The notes beneath the pieces are model-generated. The model searched no databases. It saw only the letters and a program-made list of their open reading frames with translations, and was not told where the DNA came from. From CAZQGO01 sp964593065 (lineage in GTDB: Bacteria > Oederibacteriota > JAAXVQ01), in assembly GCA_964593065.1 (NCBI GenBank), contig CAZQGO010000019.1, forward strand, positions 1 through 60,865: a DNA stretch of 60,865 bases, read 5' to 3'. Below are positions 1 to 7,445 of this stretch, piece after piece (the stretch's first letter is position 1; each line of letters starts with the position of its first letter). Position numbers and translations under genes: made by a program.

Positions 1-128
1 GTGAACGCCACGATCGACGGCGTCGTCCGCCCGCCTTCCGCGTTCGGCACCACCGTCGGCTCCCCTCCCTGCATCACCGCCATGCAGGAATTCGTCGTCC
101 CCAAATCTATCCCCAGTACCTTTGCCAT
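1..128 (-). CDS. dnaK: Molecular chaperone DnaK (Hsp70), N-terminal fragment cut by window edge
   Basis: DnaK is the ATP-dependent Hsp70 foldase of the cytosol and works with DnaJ and the nucleotide-exchange factor GrpE. Reading the minus strand from the ATG at 126-128 gives MAKVLGIDLGTTNS, the phosphate-1 loop of the Hsp70 ATPase domain, followed by a GEP...NAEGGRTTPS stretch typical of DnaK residues 25-40. Only the first 42 codons are present; the rest lies beyond position 1. An AAAGGA ribosome-binding site lies about 11 nt upstream. It follows grpE on the same strand, the classical heat-shock gene order. The identification is firm despite the short length because every visible residue fits the family. 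Confidence 0.95.
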   Translation of the reverse strand, partial: MAKVLGIDLGTTNSCMAVMQGGEPTVVPNAEGGRTTPSIVAF

Positions 129-283
129 GTGCGATCAAATCCTTTCTATGCGCGGGTTTGAAATTTGCGCCCGGCGCGGGAAGGCTGCCGGACCAGCCTG
201 GGCAGACGCTCCGCCGGGGAATGTTCGCCGGCCAGGCGGCGTCCCGTCAGGAAGAAAAAGGCAGGAGCCCGCGAACAGGACGC

Positions 284-955
284 TTAATGGTGTTTCGCCA
301 CCTTGACCAGGGCCGGCCTGACCACCTTGCCGTTCAAGATGTAGCCTTTCTGTAAAATCTCCACGACGGTGTCATCCGGATGACGGTGATCCTCCACCCG
401 TTCCAGGGCCTGATGAATCTGAGGATCAAAGGCGCACGGCGCCTGGTCGATTACGGAAACCCCTGATTTTTCCAGGGCTTTTTGGAACTGGCGCTGGATC
501 AGGCCGATGCCTTCCATGACCTTGGCCACATCCTGCGCCTCGGCGGAGTGGATCAGCGTCCGCTCGAGATTGTCCACCACCGGCAGAATTTCACGCAACA
601 AGTCTTCCCCGGCATAACGCATCAAGTCCATGCGCTCCCGGCCGATGCGCTTTTTGTAATTTTCCAGCTCCGCCAGGGCCCGGAGATACCGGTCATAGTT
701 GAGATTGGCTTTTTCATCCAACTCCTTGATGGCCGATTTCAGAGTGGAAATCTCGTCGGCCGTCACGGGCCCCGGCGTCAAATCGTCCGGGTCGTCGTCA
801 AAGGCCTTGGTCGGGTCCGCCGCGGCCGAAAAGCCCCTGCCCGGGGTCCTTGCGTCCTGGCCCTCGCCCGCTGCAGCGGAAGCCGAGGCCGCGCCTTCCT
901 CCGGTTGAGCCGCATTTTCGTCCTCATTGTCGTACCACACAACGATCACCGCCAA
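284..955 (-). CDS. grpE: Nucleotide exchange factor GrpE
   Basis: GrpE releases ADP from DnaK and acts as a homodimer in the cytosol. The 223-aa product has an acidic, Ala/Pro-rich N-terminus (about residues 1-75), a long helix (LENYKKRIGRERMDL near the middle) and the C-terminal beta domain with GYILNGKVVRPALVKVA, the family signature. The frame opens with a TTG at 953-955, but GTG codons two and five codons further in are equally possible; no clear Shine-Dalgarno decides between them. A good sigma70-type promoter lies 32-60 nt upstream, so grpE-dnaK can be transcribed apart from hrcA. The start is uncertain; the function is not. Confidence 0.95.
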   Translation of the reverse strand: MAVIVVWYDNEDENAAQPEEGAASASAAAGEGQDARTPGRGFSAAADPTKAFDDDPDDLTPGPVTADEISTLKSAIKELDEKANLNYDRYLRALAELENYKKRIGRERMDLMRYAGEDLLREILPVVDNLERTLIHSAEAQDVAKVMEGIGLIQRQFQKALEKSGVSVIDQAPCAFDPQIHQALERVEDHRHPDDTVVEILQKGYILNGKVVRPALVKVAKHH

Positions 956-986
956 ACCCGTTAGAAAGTAGCTTGCAGAAAACGTA

Positions 987-1015
987 ATTTTACAATAAAA
1001 CCGGATTTTTGTAAA
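987..1015 (-). promoter_or_regulatory. Predicted promoter of grpE-dnaK overlapping an inverted repeat
   Basis: On the minus strand TTTACA (1010-1015) and TAAAAT (987-992) are separated by 17 nt, matching the -35 and -10 hexamers at 5 of 6 positions each. A perfect inverted repeat TTTACAA-N13-TTGTAAA (989-1015) spans both hexamers, where a repressor would block RNA polymerase. It is not the CIRCE sequence normally bound by HrcA, whose arms are 9 bp with a 9-nt spacer. Confidence 0.6.
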
Positions 1016-1074
1016 TGGTTCCTTCCCCGGATTCCGGGAAGGCGGCCGGATCCAGGCTCCCGCCGTTCTGGGCC

Positions 1075-1102
1075 GGAAAAACCCCGCCGTTGGGGTTTTT
1101 CC
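1075..1102. terminator. Bidirectional intrinsic terminator between hrcA and grpE
   Basis: GGAAAAACCCC (1075-1085), a 6-nt loop and GGGGTTTTTCC (1092-1102) form a perfect 11-bp stem with A-tract and T-tract flanks, so it works as a Rho-independent terminator read from either strand. It lies 24 nt after the hrcA stop codon and separates hrcA from the grpE promoter. Confidence 0.7.
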
Positions 1103-1125
1103 CCAAGGGCTTCCGGTCCGCTGGG

Positions 1126-2217
1126 CTACCGGGAAGGAACTCCGCTGCGCGCGATCACCCGAGCCACCGTGGAGGCCGTATACTGGAGCAAGGGAATGAT
1201 GCGGCCGTAGGCCATCCGGGTCGGTCCGACCACGCCGAAACGGGCGTTTCGCCCCCCCGCCAATCCCACCCCCACCGTGACCAGTGACAGGGGGGGCAGC
1301 CCGCTGCTGGGGTACGGCTCGCCGATGACAATGTGCAAGCCGTCCCGCTCAATTCCGGGGCCCGCGAAGGACTGGAGCAGGTCGTCCTGCTGGTCCAGCA
1401 GGGCGACCAGCCGGCGGATCAAGCGCACGTCATTGAATTCCGGCTGGGCGATCAGGTTGGCGGCGCCCTGGACCACCACCCCCGCGCGCTCCGGGGCCTG
1501 CAAGCGGGCGCTCAACACGTCCAGGGCCTGACGCAGCAGTTCCGTCCAGCGCCGGTCTTGGTGGGTCCAGCGGTTGCGGGCCAGGCCCGAGATTCCGGCC
1601 GCGTTCTTGCCGCGCCCGTGCTCGTTCACCCAGCCGACCACGCGGCTCAAGGTCTCCGCGGAGAGGATCTCGCCGGTCTCGACGGTTTGGTGAATTTCCC
1701 GCCGCCCCAGCGTAAACGCCACCAACATGAGCCGCCGCGCGGACAGGCGGACCAGGTCAATTCTCTCCAGCCGGTCGTCGAGCTGGTGCGACACCCAGCT
1801 GACGGCCAGCAATTGGGACAGGGCGGCGAGCACGCTGGCGGTCAACTTGACCATGTGTTCGACTTCGTTGGCCTGCGCCCACAGTTCGGCGTGAATGCTC
1901 TCCTGCTGCCGGGAATCCAGGCCGCGATCCTCCAAGAGCCGGTCGACAAAATAGCGATAGGCCTTGCTGGTCGGAATTTTGCCGGCCGAGGGATAAGGGT
2001 GGTGCAAAAAGCCGGTCGCCTCCAGGCGCGCCATGCAGTTGCGGACGGTGGCCGTGGAAAGGCCCCAGGCATACGCATCGCAGATTTGCCGCGAACTGAC
2101 GGGTTCGGCCGTCTGGATGTGCTGCTCGATGATGGCGCAGAGAACATCCCGCTCACGCGCCGATCGGATGGAGGCGTTGTCTCTAGCCTGCAAGGGTGTC
2201 AAGGTCGGAGTCCTCAT
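1126..2217 (-). CDS. hrcA: Heat-inducible transcription repressor HrcA
   Basis: HrcA represses chaperone operons, usually by binding CIRCE operators. The 363-aa protein has an N-terminal winged helix (about residues 15-90: VSSRQIC...LSTATVRNCMARLEATGFL) and the diagnostic HPYPSAGKIPTSKAYRYFVD segment, followed by the GAF-like HrcA domain with a C-terminal GPTRMAYGRIIPLLQY. The ATG at 2215-2217 starts the conserved part; no good Shine-Dalgarno is visible, so it may be translated by coupling to the upstream GH57 gene 27 nt away. No CIRCE element is seen in front of hrcA or grpE, so its target site here may be divergent. Confidence 0.95.
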   Translation of the reverse strand: MRTPTLTPLQARDNASIRSARERDVLCAIIEQHIQTAEPVSSRQICDAYAWGLSTATVRNCMARLEATGFLHHPYPSAGKIPTSKAYRYFVDRLLEDRGLDSRQQESIHAELWAQANEVEHMVKLTASVLAALSQLLAVSWVSHQLDDRLERIDLVRLSARRLMLVAFTLGRREIHQTVETGEILSAETLSRVVGWVNEHGRGKNAAGISGLARNRWTHQDRRWTELLRQALDVLSARLQAPERAGVVVQGAANLIAQPEFNDVRLIRRLVALLDQQDDLLQSFAGPGIERDGLHIVIGEPYPSSGLPPLSLVTVGVGLAGGRNARFGVVGPTRMAYGRIIPLLQYTASTVARVIARSGVPSR

Positions 2218-2244
2218 TACACACGGTTCGCCGGCCGGGGACGG

Positions 2245-3837
2245 TCAGGGCCGGTCGGCGTAGAGGCGGTAGTCCACTTCCGGAAAGAGGTTGTCCTTGT
2301 ATTCGATGTCCGAAAGCCAATCCAAATCCAACGGGCCGTGCTGCAGATCCCAGTAGAGGCGGTTGAAGCGCTCGAGATGGTCACGCGTGCGCTTCACGGC
2401 GTACTCCACCATGGTGCCCGTCTTCATGATAAAGGCCCAATCCGAACTCTGGGCCAGCAGGACCTCGCGCGCGGCCTGGTTCAAGGCGCGCCGGCGCAGG
2501 GCGTCGGGTTGGGGGTTGCGGTTGGCCAGTTCCACCATGCGTTCCGCGGCCTTATGCAAATGCCGGTAAATCCAGTCGTTGGGCCCGGCGAGCCATTGCT
2601 CGTGGTAACCCTTGTAGCCCCAGGAGGATTCGCTGGGCGTGACCACCTGCAGGCGCGGATTTTCCCGCAGGTACTCCGGGGCGGTCACCGGTTTGATCTC
2701 CTGCTGATCGTAATGCAGCTTCCGGAACAGGAACTCGAGAAATTCGGGTCCTTCATACCACCAATGGCCGTACAGCTCCGCGTCGTAAGGCGCCACGACC
2801 ACGGATTTCCGGCCGCCCAACAGGCCATGCAGAAATTTCGCCTGCTGCTGGCGGTTGAACATGAAATTTCCGGCGTGCTCGGCGGCCCGGTCGCGCGCAC
2901 GCCAGTAATCATAGGGTTCCTTGTGATTGGTCGGACCGGTGATGCGGAAATACTTGATTCCCGTGGGAATGCGAAATCCCTGGCCGTGGATGTAGGGACG
3001 GATGTATTCGTACTCCAGGTCGTAGCCGATGTCCCGGTAAAACTCGCGGTACCAGTAATCCCCCGGGTAGCCCTCGAGGGAGCTCCACACCTGCTTGGAC
3101 GATTCCACGTCCCGCCCGAAAGCCGCCACGCCCGCGCGCGTCAGCACCGGGGCGTAAATGCCGTATTTGGGCCGCGGGCTGCCGTGGAAAATGCCGTGCG
3201 AGTCCATGTAGAAAAACTTGATGCCCTGTTCGGCCAAGAGCGCATCCAAACCCTGCGTGTAGCCGCATTCCGCCAGCCAGATGCCCCGGGGCGGGATGCC
3301 CAAATACTTCTGGTAGGTCTGGACGCCCACGGCCAGCTGCGCCCGCATGGCGTTCCGGTTCAGCATCAGCGGGAAATAGCCGTGTGTGGCCCCGCAGGTG
3401 ATGATTTCCAGCTTGCCCAGGTCCTGGAACTTGCGGAACGCCAGGGCCAGGTTGCGGTGATACTTCTCCGCGAAAACCGAGCGGCAGCGGTAAAACCGTT
3501 CCCGGTACATCTGCGCGGTTCCGTTGAATTCCGGCTGCCAGCGGGTGCGCTCCACTTCCTTTTCCGCCAGCTCGATCAGGCTCCCGATGTGGTTCAAGTA
3601 GCGTTCCTGCAGCAGGGGGTCGCCGAACATGCTCAGCAGGGTCGGCGTCAGCGACATCGTGAACCGGAAATCCACGCCCTCGGCGATCAACCGGTCGCAC
3701 ATGTCGATGATGGGAATGTAGGTCTCGGTGATGGCTTCGTAGAACCAGTCTTCTTCTAGGAAATCGGAATGCTCGGGATGTCGCACGTAGGGAAGGTGGG
3801 CATGCAAAACCAACATCAAATAGCCGTATTGCGCCAT
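2245..3837 (-). CDS. GH57 1,4-alpha-glucan branching enzyme with DUF1957 domain
   Basis: Members of this GH57 subgroup (TK1436/TTHA1902 type) make alpha-1,6 branches in glycogen-like glucan in the cytosol. The N-terminal motif HAHLPYVRHPE, the nucleophile region IWLAECGY (Glu about 190) and the acid/base region APYDAELYGHWWYEG (Asp about 352) are intact; the C-terminal helical DUF1957 region follows. The length of 530 aa is normal. ATG at 3835-3837 is preferred to an upstream GTG because AAGGGG sits 5 nt before it. The gene lies 15 nt after the DUF4912 gene and 27 nt before hrcA, so the three probably form one transcript. Branching rather than amylase activity is inferred from the family. Confidence 0.9.
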   Translation of the reverse strand: MAQYGYLMLVLHAHLPYVRHPEHSDFLEEDWFYEAITETYIPIIDMCDRLIAEGVDFRFTMSLTPTLLSMFGDPLLQERYLNHIGSLIELAEKEVERTRWQPEFNGTAQMYRERFYRCRSVFAEKYHRNLALAFRKFQDLGKLEIITCGATHGYFPLMLNRNAMRAQLAVGVQTYQKYLGIPPRGIWLAECGYTQGLDALLAEQGIKFFYMDSHGIFHGSPRPKYGIYAPVLTRAGVAAFGRDVESSKQVWSSLEGYPGDYWYREFYRDIGYDLEYEYIRPYIHGQGFRIPTGIKYFRITGPTNHKEPYDYWRARDRAAEHAGNFMFNRQQQAKFLHGLLGGRKSVVVAPYDAELYGHWWYEGPEFLEFLFRKLHYDQQEIKPVTAPEYLRENPRLQVVTPSESSWGYKGYHEQWLAGPNDWIYRHLHKAAERMVELANRNPQPDALRRRALNQAAREVLLAQSSDWAFIMKTGTMVEYAVKRTRDHLERFNRLYWDLQHGPLDLDWLSDIEYKDNLFPEVDYRLYADRP

Positions 3838-3852
3838 GATCACCCCTTGCTG

Positions 3853-4875
3853 TTATTCCGTGCGTTTTTCGACAATGGGCGTGACCCGGCGCTCCTGGGT
3901 GCCGCTGGCGTTTTCCGCCCGCACGGGAATCTCCTGCCTGCCGTCGGGCAGGGCGTAGCGGACGGAGAAGGTCCCATCCGGGTTCAAACGGATCGCATTT
4001 CCCTGGATGGTCACCTTGGCATCGGGTTCGGTCGCACCGTACACGATCAGTTCCGTGTTCACCACCAGCCAAAAATCCTCCTTGGCCTGCACGCGGGGAC
4101 GGCCGCCCTCGGAGCCCATGCTGCCCAGGCCGCCCGAGGAAACATCCGCGCGCACCCGTTTCAGCATGTATTTGGTGATCGCCTCCGAGGAGCGCCCGCG
4201 GTCCTCCGCGCCGCCCGCCTTGTAGAGGCGCTCGAACGTGTCGTCCAACACCATCCATTCCTCGTCGATCACCGACGACACGGAATCCCGCGGCGTGGTC
4301 ACCAGGTTGGAACGGAGGATCATTTCGAATTTTCCGTCGGGACGCAGCAGTCCCAGCTCCACGCAGTAGGACCGGTCCGCGGACCAAACGTTCAGATACC
4401 AATTGTCCGCCTCCAGCGAGATCTCGACATCCATGAAGCGGTGGGCATTGGTCCCGTCGAATTCAACATCGGTCACGTCATAAACCCGCAAAATCAAGCG
4501 GGCCTGCCCGCCGCTCAAACGCGCCTGCAGGTCCGATTGGGTTTCAGGCGTCAGTTCCCAGTACGCAAAACACCAATAGGGATCGCGGATCATGAGGACC
4601 AGCCGGTCCTCGCCGTAGCGGTCCTGCCAATGGCTGGGCGCGGGTTCGGGCGTTCCCCACTCCCGCTGCTCGGACGGCGGACCGGACGGGGGAGCCGGCT
4701 GCGGCCCCGGTGGCGGTGCCTGGGCGGGCTTGCGTTCCCGGCGCAACGAATCTCCGGACGGCTCGGGTTTGGCCGCGCGTTTCCTCGGTTCGCGTTTGAC
4801 CGCGTTTTTCTTGGCCGCTGCTTTATTGGCGCCGTGGGTGTCCGGACTCTTTTTTTTACTGGACTTGCGTTCCAT
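3853..4875 (-). CDS. DUF4912 domain protein with basic low-complexity N-terminus
   Basis: This 340-aa protein of unknown function has a Lys/Arg-rich then Pro-rich N-terminus (about residues 1-80) followed by a DUF4912-type domain with DRLVLMIRDPYWCFAYWELT and a second region ADNWYLNVWSADRSYCVELG, ending in a beta-rich tail. It has no signal peptide. The start is fixed by a strong GGAGGAGG 7 nt before the ATG at 4873-4875. It is followed closely by the GH57 branching enzyme, a pairing seen in several candidate phyla, which suggests a role connected with glycogen metabolism; that role is inference from context. The basic tail could bind nucleic acid or polyanions. Confidence 0.8.
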   Translation of the reverse strand: MERKSSKKKSPDTHGANKAAAKKNAVKREPRKRAAKPEPSGDSLRRERKPAQAPPPGPQPAPPSGPPSEQREWGTPEPAPSHWQDRYGEDRLVLMIRDPYWCFAYWELTPETQSDLQARLSGGQARLILRVYDVTDVEFDGTNAHRFMDVEISLEADNWYLNVWSADRSYCVELGLLRPDGKFEMILRSNLVTTPRDSVSSVIDEEWMVLDDTFERLYKAGGAEDRGRSSEAITKYMLKRVRADVSSGGLGSMGSEGGRPRVQAKEDFWLVVNTELIVYGATEPDAKVTIQGNAIRLNPDGTFSVRYALPDGRQEIPVRAENASGTQERRVTPIVEKRTE

Positions 4876-5005
4876 GGAGATGCCTCCTCCGATCATAGCC
4901 ACGAGGACATGTCCCCTGGCACAGGCATCTGAAGAAAAGGGGTGTGACCTCTTTTACCTCTGCAAATGCCCTGCTATCGAGGGTATAAGGGGCTGGGTCT
5001 GCGAA

Positions 5006-5278
5006 TTATTGAACGATTTCTTTCAATTCCTTGCCGGCGCGGAATTTGGGCGCCCGCTTGGCCGGCACTTGCACGGATTCGCCGGTTTTCGGGTTGCGAG
5101 CCAGGCGCGCTTTCTTCTCCTTAACGACGAAGGTGCCCAAGCCCGCCACGGAAACTTTTTTCCCTTCTTTCAGGGCGTTTTGAATCGTCGAAATCAATTT
5201 ATCCAGCATCTTTTCGATTTCGCGTTTTGGCAGCCCCAAGCCTTCCGCCACCTTGTCAATCAGCTCAACCTTGGTCAT
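5006..5278 (-). CDS. hup: HU-family DNA-binding protein
   Basis: HU is a small nucleoid protein that bends DNA as a dimer. The 90-aa sequence has the N-terminal helices (MTKVELIDKVAEGLGLPK), the GLGTFVVKEKKAR turn and the DNA-binding arm RNPKTGESVQVPAKRAPKF, ending with GKELKEIV. Length and motifs are standard. AAGGAGG sits 6 nt before the ATG. It is a monocistronic gene between hemW and the DUF4912 gene. IHF-type subunits share the fold, but the residues fit HU better. Confidence 0.97.
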   Translation of the reverse strand: MTKVELIDKVAEGLGLPKREIEKMLDKLISTIQNALKEGKKVSVAGLGTFVVKEKKARLARNPKTGESVQVPAKRAPKFRAGKELKEIVQ

Positions 5279-5323
5279 GCCAGGCCTCCTTTACATTGAT
5301 GCCTCGACTTTCAGTTTTACGTA

Positions 5324-5352
5324 AGCTAACACAGGCTCTGCGTAAGCGTCAA
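5324..5352 (-). promoter_or_regulatory. Possible promoter of the HU gene
   Basis: On the minus strand TTGACG (5347-5352) and TTAGCT (5324-5329) are 17 nt apart, about 45 nt before the HU start codon. The -35 is good and the -10 weak, so this is only a candidate. Confidence 0.4.
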
Positions 5353-5404
5353 GATGAAATTCAAAAAAATCGCTTTAAAATAGGAATATTTCCCGGTCCG
5401 GCCT

Positions 5405-6532
5405 TCAAACCAAGGCCCGGAAAACCACATTCGCCAGCAGCATGCCGCGAGGGGTGAGGCGGATCGCATCCCGGTCTTTTTCCAGCAGGCCCTCCTGCTG
5501 AAAGCGGCGAAAGGCCGGTTCCAGGCTCGCCAGGGCTTCGCGGCCAAAATTCGCTTCCAGCGGCAATCTCCGGACGCCCGCGGTCAGCCTCAAGCCTACG
5601 ATCAGGGCTTCCCCCAGCCTGCTCCTGGGGTCCAGGCTTTCACGGCCGGCAACCGGGAGAAAACCCTTTTCCAGGCTGATCCGGTAGGCATCCGGATCGG
5701 CGTCGTTCCAACTGCGTACCCCACGGTAATAAGAATGCGCTGCGGCCCCCAAACCCAAATATTCCCCACCGCGCCAATAGTGGAGGTTGTGGCGGCAGGC
5801 TTTTCCCGGGCGGGCGAAGTTGGACAGCTCGTATTGGGCATACCCGCCGGCGGCCAACCTGTCCCGACCCCAGGAATACATGTCCGCCGCCAGGTCGTCG
5901 TCGGGCCGCGGCAGATCCGCAGCGGCCACGCGTTCCGCCAGCGGCGTTCCCGGCTCCAGGCCCAAGGCATACAAGGAAACGTGATCCGGCTCCCAGGACA
6001 GCAGCCGGGCCAGGTCCGTCTGAAATTCCCGGAGGGTTTGGCCGGGCAAGCCGTAGATCAGGTCGCAGGAAAGGTTTTTCCAGCCGGCACGCCGTGCCTC
6101 GCGGACGAAACCGGCCGCCGCTTCCGAGTCGTGCCGCCGGCCGAGACGGACCAGGTTCTGATCGGCCGTGCTTTGCACGCCCACCGACAGCCGGTTTACG
6201 CCCGCGCGGAGAAATCCGGCCAGTTTGGCGCGGCCGGCCGTGGCCGGATTGGCTTCGAGGGAAATTTCCGCGTCGGCGTGAATTTCCGCCCGGGCGCCGA
6301 TGTCCGCAAGCAGGCGCTGCACCTGTCCCGGCTCAAGCAGCGAGGGCGTTCCGCCGCCGAAATAGAGGGAGCTCACACGGCCGCACGCTCTCCTCCGGAT
6401 TTCGGACCGCAGGGCGCGCACGTACCGGGCCATTTCCGCCCGCCCGGTCACAGGCCGCGAGGCGAAATCGCAATAGGCGCACTTGCTCAAGCAAAAAGGA
6501 ATGTGGAGATACAGAGCGCGTGGCTGGGACAT
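5405..6532 (-). CDS. hemW: Radical SAM heme chaperone HemW
   Basis: HemW resembles oxygen-independent coproporphyrinogen oxidase but acts as a heme-binding chaperone. The 375-aa protein has LYLHIPFCLSKCAYCDF with the CxxxCxxC iron-sulfur site near residue 15, YFGGGTPSLL, the AdoMet-contact segment SLEANP, RLSVGVQS and DLIYGLPGQT, and the HemN C-terminal domain with HNLHYWRGGEYLGLG. The ATG at 6530-6532 is chosen because family members begin a few residues before LYLHIPFC; an extension upstream is possible. The extra N-terminal motifs of true HemN are absent. It lies about 170 nt downstream of lepB on the same strand. Confidence 0.9.
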   Translation of the reverse strand: MSQPRALYLHIPFCLSKCAYCDFASRPVTGRAEMARYVRALRSEIRRRACGRVSSLYFGGGTPSLLEPGQVQRLLADIGARAEIHADAEISLEANPATAGRAKLAGFLRAGVNRLSVGVQSTADQNLVRLGRRHDSEAAAGFVREARRAGWKNLSCDLIYGLPGQTLREFQTDLARLLSWEPDHVSLYALGLEPGTPLAERVAAADLPRPDDDLAADMYSWGRDRLAAGGYAQYELSNFARPGKACRHNLHYWRGGEYLGLGAAAHSYYRGVRSWNDADPDAYRISLEKGFLPVAGRESLDPRSRLGEALIVGLRLTAGVRRLPLEANFGREALASLEPAFRRFQQEGLLEKDRDAIRLTPRGMLLANVVFRALV

Positions 6533-6703
6533 GATGAAGACCTGGCTTGGTCCTGGAATTGCATCCGCAAGCATGAGGCGCCCGAGGATCGTGCGGGAAA
6601 CGGCACCCTGCCCGCAGGCACCGGAAATCGCCGCGCCAGCGGCTTGCTCAACTCCCCGGGCGCAACCGTTCCGTAAATGAATCCCTTCCCGCCGGGGAAA
6701 GAA

Positions 6704-7387
6704 TTATTTCACCACCCGCCAGCGGCCGATCGGCCAATAAATCACCCAGGCCTTGCCCTTGATCATTTTCCGGGCCAAAAATCCCCAGTACCGGGAATCG
6801 GCCGAGTAATCCCGGTTGTCCCCCATCATGAAATAGGAGTCGGGCGGGACGGTCACGGGCCCGAAATTATCGCGGGGATTCCCCGTGTCCCCGGAAAAGA
6901 CGTGCAAATCGCGGTGAATCACGTAAAGCTCGTCCTGGGCGATGCCGTTGATATAGACGATTTTGTCCTTGATCTCCACGACGTCCCCGGGCACGCCGAT
7001 GCAGCGCTTGATGAAATCGCGGCGCGGGTTGAGGGGATATTTGAACACGATGATGTCGCCGTGCCGGGGATCGCGCAGCTTGAGAATGATCTTGTCCGTG
7101 AACGGAATCCGGGTCCCGTAGATGAACTTGTTCACCAGCAAATGGTCGCCGATCAGCAGGGTGTCTTCCATGGAGCCGGAGGGAATCTTGAAGGCCTGCA
7201 CCGCGAAGGTCCGGATCACGAGGGCCAGCAGGATGGCGATGAAGATGGAATCCACCCATTCCAAAACCTTGCTCGTCTTGGCGACGCGCAGCAGGTATCG
7301 CAACAGGATTTCGGCCAGGATCGAGCCCACCAAAATGGCGTTGAAAATCAGTTCCGCAGGTTCCGCCGTGCTCAACCATTCCCACAT
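6704..7387 (-). CDS. lepB: Signal peptidase I
   Basis: LepB cleaves signal peptides from exported proteins at the outer face of the cytoplasmic membrane. The 227-aa protein has two N-terminal membrane segments (about 12-33 and 45-62), the catalytic serine in IPSGSMEDTLLIGD (Ser72), the lysine base in RRDFIKRCIGVPGD (Lys127) and box E as MGDNRDYSADSRYWG. A GGAA sequence precedes the ATG at 7385-7387. It follows lepA by 58 nt, the common lepA-lepB arrangement. All catalytic residues are present. Confidence 0.97.
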   Translation of the reverse strand: MWEWLSTAEPAELIFNAILVGSILAEILLRYLLRVAKTSKVLEWVDSIFIAILLALVIRTFAVQAFKIPSGSMEDTLLIGDHLLVNKFIYGTRIPFTDKIILKLRDPRHGDIIVFKYPLNPRRDFIKRCIGVPGDVVEIKDKIVYINGIAQDELYVIHRDLHVFSGDTGNPRDNFGPVTVPPDSYFMMGDNRDYSADSRYWGFLARKMIKGKAWVIYWPIGRWRVVK

Positions 7388-7445
7388 GACTCAAGTTCCG
7401 CCTTTCCGGATGTTTCCGGGGCCCCGTGCTCGTGTGCCCGGGTTG

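Noticed and set aside
1..306. 101-aa plus-strand ORF at the left edge
   Set aside because: The opposite strand encodes the DnaK N-terminus in the same place; the plus frame is a GC-rich shadow.
956..1125. CIRCE element upstream of grpE or hrcA
   Set aside because: TTAGCACTC-N9-GAGTGCTAA or a near match was not found; only a different inverted repeat is present.
1333..3759. 808-aa plus-strand open frame
   Set aside because: It lies antisense to hrcA and the GH57 gene, both with intact motifs; composition is that of a shadow frame.
4248..4402. Upstream part of the 497-aa minus frame 2909-4402
   Set aside because: Alternative frame across DUF4912 and GH57; the true genes have ribosome-binding sites and family motifs in another frame.
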